Below, in pieces: positions 15,377 to 23,408 of a stretch of 64,000 nucleotides of DNA. Origin of the DNA: Bin95 sp965220855 (GTDB lineage: Bacteria; Pseudomonadota; Alphaproteobacteria; Bin95); contig CBDCQY010000001.1 in assembly GCA_965220855.1 (NCBI GenBank), positions 2,914,001 through 2,978,000 of the forward strand. Reading direction: 5' to 3'. The position numbers and the translations under genes were made by a program. The notes below the pieces were generated by a model. The model had not been told where the DNA came from. It saw nothing but the letters and a program-made list of their open reading frames with translations, and did no database searches. The number at the start of each line of letters is the position of its first letter. The stretch's first letter is position 1.

Positions 15377-16144
15377 CTACTCCGCCAGGAAATCCGCCAG
15401 CAGGCGATTATAGTGCGCCGGCGCCTCGGCGTAGGCGGCGTGCCCGGCGCCCTCGATGCGGGCGAGGCGGGCCGAGGGCAGCAGGCGCGCGATCTCCTCG
15501 GCGCGCTCCGGCGGCGCGATGCGGTCGGCCGCGCCGCAGACGACCAGCGCCGGCATGTCGAGCGCCTTCAGGGTGTCGCGATTGTCGGCGCGCGCGAGCA
15601 GGGCCGCGCCGCCCCGGAAGGCCTCGCGCGTCACCTCCGCCGCGATGCCGGCGAGCCGCGCCAGCACCTCGGGCGCGGCGCCCGGCGCGGCCATGGCGGC
15701 GGCGCGCGACCGGCCGCGCTCCGCGTCCGAGAGCGTGTCGAACTCGTGCTGCCGGTCGTCGAAACCGCTCGGACCGGCGAAGCTCGCCCGCGTCGCGGAG
15801 AGGATGAGCCGCTCGATGCGCCCCGGATGGCGCGCCGCGACGCGCGGCGCGATGACGCCGCCCATCGAGTGCCCGAGCAGCGCCGCCGTGGCGACGCCCA
15901 GCCGGTCCATCAGCCCGGCGAGCGCATCCGCCCAGAGGTCCGCATCCGCCTCCGCCAGCGCCTCCGAGGCCCCGAAGCCCGGCGCATCCCAGCCGATCAC
16001 GCGATGGGACGGCGCAAAGGCCCGATACTGCTCCGCCCAGGTCTTCGAGCTCCCCCCGAGCCCATGCAGCAACACCAGCACCGGCCCCGACCCGGCCTCC
16101 CGCCAGGCGATCGGCCCCGACCTCCGCAACTCCGGCAGTTCCAT
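15377..16144 (-). CDS. Alpha/beta fold hydrolase
   Basis: This 255-residue alpha/beta hydrolase has the oxyanion-hole segment LLHGLGGSSKTW, the nucleophile elbow GHSMGG, the acid in CGAADRIAP and the histidine in EGAGHAAYAE, so all triad residues are present. I chose the ATG at 16144 because GGGGGAGGG stands just upstream and the fold begins there. It is the first gene of a two-gene leftward unit with the deacetylase. The ester, amide or C-C bond cleaved is not evident. Confidence 0.85.
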   Translation of the reverse strand: MELPELRRSGPIAWREAGSGPVLVLLHGLGGSSKTWAEQYRAFAPSHRVIGWDAPGFGASEALAEADADLWADALAGLMDRLGVATAALLGHSMGGVIAPRVAARHPGRIERLILSATRASFAGPSGFDDRQHEFDTLSDAERGRSRAAAMAAPGAAPEVLARLAGIAAEVTREAFRGGAALLARADNRDTLKALDMPALVVCGAADRIAPPERAEEIARLLPSARLARIEGAGHAAYAEAPAHYNRLLADFLAE

Positions 16145-16503
16145 AGCCGCCCTCCCCCGCACGACGCCCTGCCCATGGTGGCGGGCGCACGGGTCTCGAT
16201 CAAGGGCGCGGGGGCGGTGGACGGCGAACAGGCTGCGCCATCGATCGCGCGCTTCCCTGACCGCCAATCAAGGCGGCCCGCAAGCAGCGGGCATCCGCTC
16301 AAGCGAATAAAATTTCGTTGCGGCGCTTGAAATTGGTGCGGATTTCAAGAAAAATTTGTCCTGTTCTGTAAAAATTTCTTGACTCCTCTATCGCGTTCTA
16401 CGCTCTAATATTCGGAGAATCACTCTGATATAGAGTCGGAGAAAATGAGTCTATTCAATATTTTCGCACGATCCGAGCCACTCGCTGTTCGTCCTAATCA
16501 GAC
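16145..16503. promoter_or_regulatory. AT-rich divergent upstream region with a palindrome at 16326-16349
   Basis: This gap separates the leftward hydrolase from the rightward surface protein. From about 16300 it becomes strongly AT-rich. It contains an 8-bp perfect palindrome (CTTGAAAT and ATTTCAAG around 8 nt, 16326-16349), two AAAAATTT boxes, a TTGACT at 16379-16384 and a TAATAT at 16406-16411, but their spacing (21 nt) is not that of a standard promoter. It probably holds the promoter and operator of the surface protein. An ATG at 16445 with a GGAGA ribosome-binding site opens a 64-codon frame out of phase with the surface protein. Confidence 0.4.
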
Positions 16504-18992
16504 TTGGGAGAAAACAGGGAGCGCATTGCGGCGCAGCCTACGTTGCCCGACAGATCGTACGAAGCGAAACATATTGTGTTTCGAAACATCACACGTTTAC
16601 GCGCCGGCTTGGCCACATTCGCTGCGTTATTGCTGCTGACTTTCGCGCCGGCGGCGGAAGCCGGCTACAGCCTGCCCGCTCCCACCGGTCTCACCGCCAC
16701 GGTGGGCGATGGCCAGGTGTTGCTCAGCTGGAGCGGTGACTGGATTCACAATCGCAGGCAGGTGGACGCCGCGAACAGCTGGCCGATGGACCTCCATTAT
16801 ATCCGCTATCGCAAGGTTTCGAGCTTTCCCGGACCAGAAACCGACTGGCAGCAAAAACGCTACAGCTACTATGGCGCGATCAGCCATACGGTGAGGGGGC
16901 TGGAGAACGGCGAGACCTATGTCTTCCAGATCCGCAGACGCTACTCGGACTGGCGGCGCGGTGATTATTGGCAGCATTGGATTGCGTTCGGCCCGCCCTC
17001 CGCCGTCGTGACGCGGCGCCGAACGCGGTTCCGGAGACGCCGACGCGGCTGGCGGCGGTCGGGGGCAATGGCGGGCTGGCGCTCTCCTGGGCGCTGCCGA
17101 CCAACACGACCAACATCGACAAGCTGCAACTGCGCTGGAAAGCGAGCGCGGCGCTGCCTTTCACCGCGAGCGACGCCTGGACCGACCTTGCAGGCGACGC
17201 CACTGGCCATCGGGTGATGGGGCTGACCAACGATACCGCCTACAGCGTCGAGCTGCGCGCGGTGAACGAGCTGGGCGCGGGAACCGCCGCCACGGTCGCC
17301 GGAACGCCGCAGAACCTCGTGCCTTCCTTCGGCGCAGCGACGGTGGCGGATCAAACGCTGTCCCGCGACAAGGCGATGCCCGTGCTGGCGCTGCCGGAGG
17401 CCAGCGGCGGCGACGGACCGCTCACCTACGCGATCGCGCCCGCCCTGCCGACCGGCCTCAGCCTCGACATGGCGACGCGCACCGTCAGCGGCGCGCCTTA
17501 TGCGCAACAGGCGGCCACGACCTACAGCTGGACCGCGAGCGACGAGGACGGCGACAGCGCCAGCCTGAGCTTCAGCATCGCCGTCGAGTACGATTTCCAG
17601 CTCTCCTTCGGCGTGGCAACGGTGGCAAACCGGACCTTCACGCAAGGAGCGGCGATTACGGCCTTCACCCTGCCGAAAGCGACCGGCGGCAATGGCGCGC
17701 TCAGCTATGCGCTGACGCCCGACCTGCCGGCCGGCCTCATGCTCGACATGGCGACGCGCACCGTCAGCGGGACGCCGACGGCGGCGCTGGCGGCGACGAT
17801 CTACAGCTGGACGGCGACCGATGCGGACGGCGACACGGCGAGTCTCGAATTCAGCATCGAGGTTCTGGCGGGGGCCGGCGGCTCGGCCGAGCGCCAGGCC
17901 TTCGCGAAGAGCCTTGCGGGGCTGGCGGTGAAGACGCTGGGCGAGGCCCGGGCGACCATCGGCCAGCGGCTGACGGCCGCGCCGGGAGCGTCGAGCCTGA
18001 CGGTGGCCGGGCGGCGGGTCGAGTTCGGCGCGGCGTCCGCGCCGGCGGCGTTCGACGATGACCGGCGCGTGAGCTCGGAGGAATTGCGCCGCGACAGCGC
18101 CTTCGAGATGGCCTTCGGCGAGGCCGGCATGGAGATGACGGCCTGGGGCCGGGGCGGGCTGATGCGCTTCGAGGCGGAGCAGGCCGGGATCGACCATCGA
18201 AGCCGCATGGAGACCGGCTGGCTCGGCATGGATGCGCGCATGGGCGACGGGCTGCTGATGGGCTTCGCCTTGTCGCGGAGCGCGGGCGAGACGGAAGCCA
18301 GCGACGGTGCGGGGTTCACGACTGCGCTCAGCGCCGCCTGGCCCTATGCGCAGCTGAAGCTCGCGAGCGGAGCGGAGGTCTGCACCATGCTGGGCGCGGG
18401 CAACGGCTCGGTGGATTATCGCCCGGCGGAGGGTTCCGGCGAGCGCGAGGCGCTGGAGATGCGCCTTGCCTCCGCCGGCGGTCGCCAGCCGCTGGCGGAT
18501 GTCGGCGCGCTCGGTCTCGCCCTGGAGGCGGACGCGGGCTTCGTCACGCTGGAGACGGGCGGCAGCGCGCGCTCGGTGATCGGCGGGCATGAGGTGCAGG
18601 TCTGGCGGGCCAGGACCTCGCTGGAGGCCGAACATGAGGGCTGGGGCCTCGGCGGCGGCGCGCTTTCGCCCTTCGGCTCGCTCGCCTGGCGCGGCGATGG
18701 CGGCGACTGGCGGGAAGGCTCCGGGGTCGAGGCCGGCCTCGGGGCCGACGAGGACCGCATGGCGCTCGAACTGGAGGCCCGCTACGGCTTCCGCCTGCCG
18801 GCGGCCCACGGCCTGCTCTCGCCCCTGCTGCGCCTCTCGGAGGAAGAGGGTGTGCGGCGCAAACTGGAAGCCGGCCTCGCCTTAGAGGCCGCCAGGGGCC
18901 GCGTCGATCTCGAACTCACCGGCGGCCACGAGGCCCGCAGCGGCGCCGACAACGACCACCGCCTCCGCCTCGATCTTCGCGTCGGCTTCTGA
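16504..18992 (+). pseudogene. Frameshifted surface protein: Fn3, Ig-like repeats and outer-membrane barrel
   Basis: Two overlapping frames encode one protein. The first (16504 to about 17013) has a signal peptide (GLATFAALLLLTFAPAAEA) and a fibronectin type III domain. The second (about 17013 to 18992) continues with a second Fn3-like domain, two Ig-like repeats and a barrel of about 330 residues ending in phenylalanine, as autotransporter-type barrels do. A single inserted base near 17013 would join VVT to APNAVPETPTRL and restore an open frame of about 820 residues. No slippery sequence is visible. It may be a true mutation, phase variation or a base-calling error. The start is uncertain: TTG 16504, GTG 16576, or the out-of-frame ATG 16445 with its better ribosome-binding site. 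Confidence 0.65.
17463..17770 (+). repeat. Tandem Ig-like module repeat within the surface protein
   Basis: A 29-bp stretch is identical at 17463-17491 and 17742-17770, exactly 279 bp (93 codons) apart. It encodes LDMATRTVSG in each of two consecutive Ig-like (cadherin-like, He_PIG type) modules. The surrounding protein repeats include LTYAIAPALPTGL versus LSYALTPDLPAGL and TYSWTASDEDGDSASL versus IYSWTATDADGDTASL. Such repeats allow copy-number change by recombination. Confidence 0.75.
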
Positions 18993-19010
18993 AGCCGGAG
19001 CGGGAGCCGG

Positions 19011-19047
19011 CTACCCGGCCTATCTCATAATTGTCTGAGCCGGGTAG
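19011..19047 (+). terminator. Hairpin after the surface-protein gene
   Basis: CTACCCGGC (19011-19019) and GCCGGGTAG (19039-19047) are exact reverse complements around a 19-nt AT-rich loop, about 20 nt after the stop codon. No U-run follows, so it is at best a Rho-assisted or stabilising 3' structure. Confidence 0.3.
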
Positions 19048-19189
19048 ATCTTGCCGCCTGCCAGGCAGAGAACCGATGAGGTCGAGGGAAGGGGTTGCGC
19101 TTCGCAGCGCCATGTCCCTACAGTTGCTTCCAGGCGAGCGCGAGTGGTTCGCGGCGGGTTTGCGTGACGTGACAAACAGGAGGCGCGAG

Positions 19190-20107
19190 ATGCTCGACTT
19201 CCCTCGCGTTAATCTCAAGAAGTTGGTCGCGGCGGCGGCTACCATCCTGCCGCTCGCTGCTTGCGGAGGAGGCGGCGGCGTTTCCAACGGAGGCCCCAGC
19301 AGTCCGGGACCGGCGCTCGACCGAATCCGGGCGCTCACCAATGCCACGCCGCCGGAAGAAACGGCAGGAGACCAGGGCGCGCGTTCTCGCGTTATTCTAC
19401 CGCGCGTCGACTCATTGAACTTGTCAACGGTACGCGGAGAGACATCGTCGCCCAACCTGCCCGTATTTGCCTTCCGGGCTTCATGCTCGGGCACAAGCTG
19501 CACCCTCACCGAACCAACAACGGGCTTTTCCGATACGATCCGCCTGTCCGATATTGTGCTGGTATCCCTCAACGACCAACCGGTGGGCACAAAGCACGGC
19601 ATCACCGTCATCAGGTCGTTCGGTCGCTATGACGGGACGGACTTCCGCTCGCTTGGAGCGTGGATGGAGCACAGCAGCTTCGGCGTGCAAGTGGAACGAT
19701 CAATCTCCGAGGGGCTGCGCGTAGATGCTCGATACGGCATAGCAGGCGGCGACCTGACCGGATCTCAACCAATCGGAGACGCAACATGGCGAGGCCTGAT
19801 GGTCGGCACTCCGGCAATCGGCGCCGGGCGCGGCGACAGGCTCCAAGGCGACGCAACCCTGACCTATAGCCTCAATACGCAGATGTTGGGCGCCGCGTTC
19901 ACCGATATCCAGAACATCGACCGCCTCCAGGCGCATTCCGTCTCCGCCGTTCGCTTCACGAACGTGCCGGTAGATACGAGAGGCGCGTTCCGGGCGGGCT
20001 TGACCGGCAACCGCATTCAAGGCGGCTTCTACGGCCCCGGCAATGCCGAGACGGCAGGCGTCTTCGAACAATCGAACATCATCGGAGCCTTCGGCGCTCG
20101 GCAGTAG
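19190..20107 (+). CDS. TbpB-like surface lipoprotein
   Basis: This 305-residue lipoprotein has a signal peptide ending in the lipobox LPLAAC (Cys near residue 25) followed by a glycine-rich linker. The C-terminal half resembles the small eight-strand barrel of transferrin-binding protein B-like and Slam-dependent lipoproteins: WRGLMVGTP, LQGDATLTY and the terminal GGFYGPGNAETAGVFEQ...GAFGA pattern. The start is set by AGGAGG seven bases before the ATG at 19190. It follows the barrel surface protein and may be coexpressed with it. A true transferrin-binding role is unlikely in a free-living bacterium; other ligands or adhesion are possible. Confidence 0.7.
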   Translation: MLDFPRVNLKKLVAAAATILPLAACGGGGGVSNGGPSSPGPALDRIRALTNATPPEETAGDQGARSRVILPRVDSLNLSTVRGETSSPNLPVFAFRASCSGTSCTLTEPTTGFSDTIRLSDIVLVSLNDQPVGTKHGITVIRSFGRYDGTDFRSLGAWMEHSSFGVQVERSISEGLRVDARYGIAGGDLTGSQPIGDATWRGLMVGTPAIGAGRGDRLQGDATLTYSLNTQMLGAAFTDIQNIDRLQAHSVSAVRFTNVPVDTRGAFRAGLTGNRIQGGFYGPGNAETAGVFEQSNIIGAFGARQ

Positions 20108-20262
20108 CCGGATGGCCCGCCCGCCGGGTTCCGTTCTTCGGCCTCGGGACCTGTGCTTACGCGTCCGGTTCGCTCTGGTCGGGTGGTTCGGGCCGCCACT
20201 CGATGTCGTGGAAACGGGGTTCTATGCCGGTTCGGTTGCGGTCGCGGCCGGAGAGGCGCACT

Positions 20263-21747
20263 ATGGCGGTAGCGGGACCGTCGAGCCCGGCCGGCCGACG
20301 CCGCAACGCAGAAGACGCAGCTCCTTCGGATCCCCCCACTCGCATGACTCCCGGACCGCGACTGCAGCAGCGCCAGACGCAGCGCCTCGCGATGACGCCT
20401 CGCCTGCAGCAGTCGATTCGCCTGTTGCAGATGGGCGGCCTCGAACTGGAGGCCTTCGTCGAGTCGCAGCTGGAGGAGAACCCGCTGCTGCGGCGGGAGC
20501 GGGCCGATGACGGCGACGCCGGCGAGCCGGCCCGAACCGACGCCGACGCCCGGCCCGCCGGCCTCGAAGGCGGCTTTCGCAGCCCCGACTGGTTCTCCGG
20601 CGCCCCCTGGGGCGGCGGCGGGCATGACGGCGGCCCCGACCTGGAGAACCGGCTGGCCGAGGAGCCGGGGCTACGCGCGCTGCTGGAGCGCCAGCTGCTG
20701 CTGGAGATCGCCGACGGGCGCGACCGCCTGATCGGCCGCGCGCTCATCGACGCGCTCGACCCCTCCGGCTGGCTGACCGCCGACCTCGCCGCCTTCGCCG
20801 AGGCGCTCGGCGCGCCGCTCGCGGAGGTGGAGCGCGTGCTGGCCCGCCTGCAGCAGTTCGAACCGGCCGGCCTGTTCGCCCGCTCGCTGGCGGAATGTCT
20901 GGCGCTGCAACTCCGCGACCGGGGCCGCTGGAACGCCGCCTGGGAGGCGCTGCTCGCCCATCTGCCATTGCTGGCCGGCCGGGAGCTGGACGCGCTGCAG
21001 GGCCACTGCGGGGTGGATCGCGAGACGCTGCTGGCGATGGTCCGCGAATTGCGCTCGCTCGATCCCAAGCCCGGACTCGCCTTCGACGGCGAGGCGGCCC
21101 CGGCCGTCATTCCCGACATCCTGGTCGAGGCGCATCCCGCCGGCGGCTGGGCGGTCGCGCTCAACGACCGGGCGCTGCCGCGCGTGATCGTGGACCGGGA
21201 CTATCACGCCCGAATCGGCGCCGGCATGCGCGCGCCGGCGGACCGGCGGTTCCTGGCCGAACGGCTCGACAGCGCGAGCTGGCTGGTGCGGGCGCTGCAT
21301 CAGCGGGCGGAGACCATGCTCAAGGTCGCCTCGGAGCTGGTCCGCCGCCAGGAGGCCTTTCTCGCCCGGGGCGTGCTGCATCTCCGCCCGCTGGTGCTGC
21401 GCGAGGTCGCCGATGCGGTCGGGGTGCATGAGAGCACCGTCAGCCGGGTGACCGCCAACAAGCACATGCACACGCCGCGCGGCCTGTTCGAGCTCAGATA
21501 TTTCTTCACCGCCGCCATTCCCGGCGCGGACGGCGGCCCGGACCATTCCGCCGAGGCGGTCCGCCACCGGCTGAAGGCGCTGATCGAGGCGGAGAACCCC
21601 GCAAAGCCGCTTTCCGACGACAGCCTGGCGCTCAGCATGCGCTCGGAGGGCATCCGCATCGCGCGGCGCACGGTCGCCAAATACCGGGAAACACTGCATA
21701 TTCCCTCGGCCGCCGGGCGGCGCCGGGCCAGGGCGGCGATGCTGTGA
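20263..21747 (+). CDS. rpoN: RNA polymerase sigma-54 factor
   Basis: RpoN directs RNA polymerase to -24/-12 promoters and needs an AAA+ activator. The protein has the glutamine-rich region I (LQQRQTQRLAMTPRLQQSI), the core-binding domain, the HTH DAVGVHESTVSRVTANK, and the diagnostic RpoN box ARRTVAKYRE near the C-terminus. I prefer the ATG at 20263, which has GGAGAGG upstream (494 residues). The ATG at 20344 lies closer to the conserved N-terminus but lacks a ribosome-binding site. It heads the conserved rpoN-hpf-ptsN cluster. Confidence 0.95.
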   Translation: MAVAGPSSPAGRRRNAEDAAPSDPPTRMTPGPRLQQRQTQRLAMTPRLQQSIRLLQMGGLELEAFVESQLEENPLLRRERADDGDAGEPARTDADARPAGLEGGFRSPDWFSGAPWGGGGHDGGPDLENRLAEEPGLRALLERQLLLEIADGRDRLIGRALIDALDPSGWLTADLAAFAEALGAPLAEVERVLARLQQFEPAGLFARSLAECLALQLRDRGRWNAAWEALLAHLPLLAGRELDALQGHCGVDRETLLAMVRELRSLDPKPGLAFDGEAAPAVIPDILVEAHPAGGWAVALNDRALPRVIVDRDYHARIGAGMRAPADRRFLAERLDSASWLVRALHQRAETMLKVASELVRRQEAFLARGVLHLRPLVLREVADAVGVHESTVSRVTANKHMHTPRGLFELRYFFTAAIPGADGGPDHSAEAVRHRLKALIEAENPAKPLSDDSLALSMRSEGIRIARRTVAKYRETLHIPSAAGRRRARAAML

Positions 21748-21825
21748 AAAGGGCATTGACCCGGAGGCGCGCCCGCTCCTAATTTCGGCCGAACCGCCCG
21801 GTCCGGAGCAAGTGGGGAACGACAG

Positions 21826-22407
21826 GTGCGGATTTCTGTCAGCAGCAAGCATTTGGACGTGAACCGGCGGCTCGCCGACCGGGTTCGGGAGTCGCTGGAG
21901 CAGGCGGTGGCGCGCTATTTCGACCGCGCGATCGACGCCCAGGTGTCGTTCTCGCGCCAGGGCGACCGGGTGCGCGCCGATGTCTCGGTGCATGCCGGCC
22001 GGGGGCTGACGGTGCAGACGCACGCGCTCGCCCCCGACCCCTGGCACGCCTTCGGCGAGGCGGAGGAGAAGGCCGCCAAGCGCCTGCGCCGCCACAAGCG
22101 CCGGCTGCGCGACCATCACCGCCGCGACGAGGCCGCGTTCGACCCGCTGCCGGTCGCGCATCGCATCCTGGACGAGCCCGAGGACGCGGCGGAGGAGGCC
22201 ACGGCCGACGCGCCGGCGATCGTGGCCGAGCTTACCGCCGATATCCTGACGCTCAGCGTCGGCGAGGCGGTGATGCACATGGATTTCGGCGGCCAGCCGG
22301 CGCTCCTGTTCCGCAACGCCGCGCATGGCGGGCTGAACATGATCTACCGCCGGGCGGACGGCAATGTCGGCTGGGTCGATCCCGACGGCCGGCCGGCGGC
22401 GGAGTGA
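21826..22407 (+). CDS. hpf: Ribosome hibernation-promoting factor, long form
   Basis: This 193-residue long-type HPF has the N-terminal ribosome-binding domain (residues about 1-105, SSKHLDVNRRL ... RLRRHKRRLRDHHRR) and the C-terminal dimerisation domain (residues about 130-190, EAVMHMDFGGQPALLFRNA and GLNMIYRRADGNVGWVDP) that joins 70S ribosomes into 100S dimers in stationary phase. It begins with GTG. It lies between rpoN and ptsN, as in many proteobacteria. Confidence 0.93.
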   Translation: MRISVSSKHLDVNRRLADRVRESLEQAVARYFDRAIDAQVSFSRQGDRVRADVSVHAGRGLTVQTHALAPDPWHAFGEAEEKAAKRLRRHKRRLRDHHRRDEAAFDPLPVAHRILDEPEDAAEEATADAPAIVAELTADILTLSVGEAVMHMDFGGQPALLFRNAAHGGLNMIYRRADGNVGWVDPDGRPAAE

Positions 22408-22414
22408 CGCGGCG

Positions 22415-22861
22415 ATGGGGGTGATGGAGCTGGTCTGTCCGGGCGGCGTGCTGGCCGATCTCAAGGCGTCCAGCAAGAAGCACGCGCTCGAACTGATCGC
22501 GGATTTCGCCGCCGACAATCTCGGCCTGAGCGCCAAGGCGGTGTTCTCGGTGCTGCTCGACCGCGAGCGGCTCGGCAGCACCGGCGTCGGGCGCGGCATC
22601 GCCATTCCGCACGCCAAGGTGACCGGCCTCGACGGCATTCACGGCTTTCTGATCCGCTCCCGCCAGGCGGTGCCGTTCGAGGCGGTGGACGACCAGCCGG
22701 TCGATCTGTTCTTCCTGCTGCTCGCCCCGGAAGACGCCGGCGCGGAGCATCTGAAGGCGCTCGCCAAGGTCTCGCGCGCGCTGCGCGACCGCGAGACCGT
22801 AAAGGCCCTGCGCGAGGCCGGCAGCGCCGAGGCGATGCGCGGCGTGCTGGAAGGGCAATAG
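22415..22861 (+). CDS. ptsN: PTS IIA-like nitrogen regulatory protein
   Basis: PtsN (EIIA-Ntr) is the terminal phosphoacceptor of the nitrogen phosphotransferase system and regulates potassium transport and other targets by protein contact. The 148-residue protein has the phosphorylation-site histidine H66 in GRGIAIPHAKV and the downstream DLFFLLLAPEDAGAEHL motif. The ATG at 22415 lies 7 nt after the hpf stop. No hpr or other PTS gene is nearby. Confidence 0.93.
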   Translation: MGVMELVCPGGVLADLKASSKKHALELIADFAADNLGLSAKAVFSVLLDRERLGSTGVGRGIAIPHAKVTGLDGIHGFLIRSRQAVPFEAVDDQPVDLFFLLLAPEDAGAEHLKALAKVSRALRDRETVKALREAGSAEAMRGVLEGQ

Positions 22862-23010
22862 AGGCCGTCCGGCGCGAATTTCACGGTCGGCGGCGTCCGC
22901 TCGACCCTTGCGCAGTTTCGTCGCGAGGTTGGCTTCAGCCTCAGGCGAACTTGCGGATCGGGACCGGCTTGCGCGTCCGCTGCGTCTGTCAGCTTTCGGG
23001 GCCGCCGCCG
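22862..23010 (-). ncRNA. Candidate small RNA between ptsN and gatC, antisense orientation
   Basis: The 259-bp gap between ptsN and gatC has no convincing protein on either strand but contains a good minus-strand promoter at 23011-23040. A transcript from about 23004 leftward would be GC-rich and can form internal pairings: GCGGA with UCCGC, and GAGG with CCUC around a CUGAAGCC segment. No recognised RNA family signature (6S, SRP, RNase P, tmRNA) was found, and no U-tract terminator is visible before ptsN. I treat it only as a candidate. Confidence 0.25.
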
Positions 23011-23040
23011 AATATAGCAGACAAGCTGCGGTCCTGTCAC
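23011..23040 (-). promoter_or_regulatory. Minus-strand promoter-like sequence in the ptsN-gatC gap
   Basis: On the minus strand GTGACA (23040-23035) and TATATT (23016-23011) are separated by 18 nt, which is close to the consensus for a housekeeping sigma factor. It points away from gatC toward ptsN, with no gene in that direction on that strand. Confidence 0.4.
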
Positions 23041-23120
23041 CGACGCCGGGCCGCCCCCGCCTTGAAGACGGCGGGCGGAGGGGGTATCGGTGCGGTCTTC
23101 GAGGAAGGGGCCGTTCGCCG

Positions 23121-23408
23121 ATGGCGTTGGACCGCGCGACCGTGGAGCGCATCGCCGCGCTCGCCCGCATCGACATCGCGGAGGAGGAATGCGAGGCGCT
23201 CGCCGGCGAGCTCGGCGCCATCCTCGGCTGGGTCGAGACGCTGAACGAGGTCGATACCGAGGGCGTGGCGCCGCTCGCGTCGGTCGCCGGCCAGCGCCTG
23301 CCATGGCGCGAGGACGTCGTGAACGATGGCGACCGGCGCGAGAGCGTGCTCGCCAATGCGCCCGACGCCTCCGGGCCGTTCTTCGCGGTGCCGAAGGTGG
23401 TGGAGTGA
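23121..23408 (+). CDS. gatC: Aspartyl/glutamyl-tRNA amidotransferase subunit C
   Basis: GatC stabilises the GatA-GatB complex that converts Glu-tRNA(Gln) or Asp-tRNA(Asn) to Gln- or Asn-tRNA. The 95-residue protein has the family start (ALDRATVERIAALARIDI), the belt-like middle (WVETLNEVDTEGVAPLASV) and the end GPFFAVPKVVE. It overlaps gatA by one base (TGATG). Confidence 0.95.
   Translation: MALDRATVERIAALARIDIAEEECEALAGELGAILGWVETLNEVDTEGVAPLASVAGQRLPWREDVVNDGDRRESVLANAPDASGPFFAVPKVVE

Noticed and set aside
16990..17030. Programmed ribosomal frameshifting in the surface-protein gene.
   Set aside because: No X XXY YYZ heptamer or A/T-rich slippery run is present at the required frame change; mutation or sequence error is simpler.
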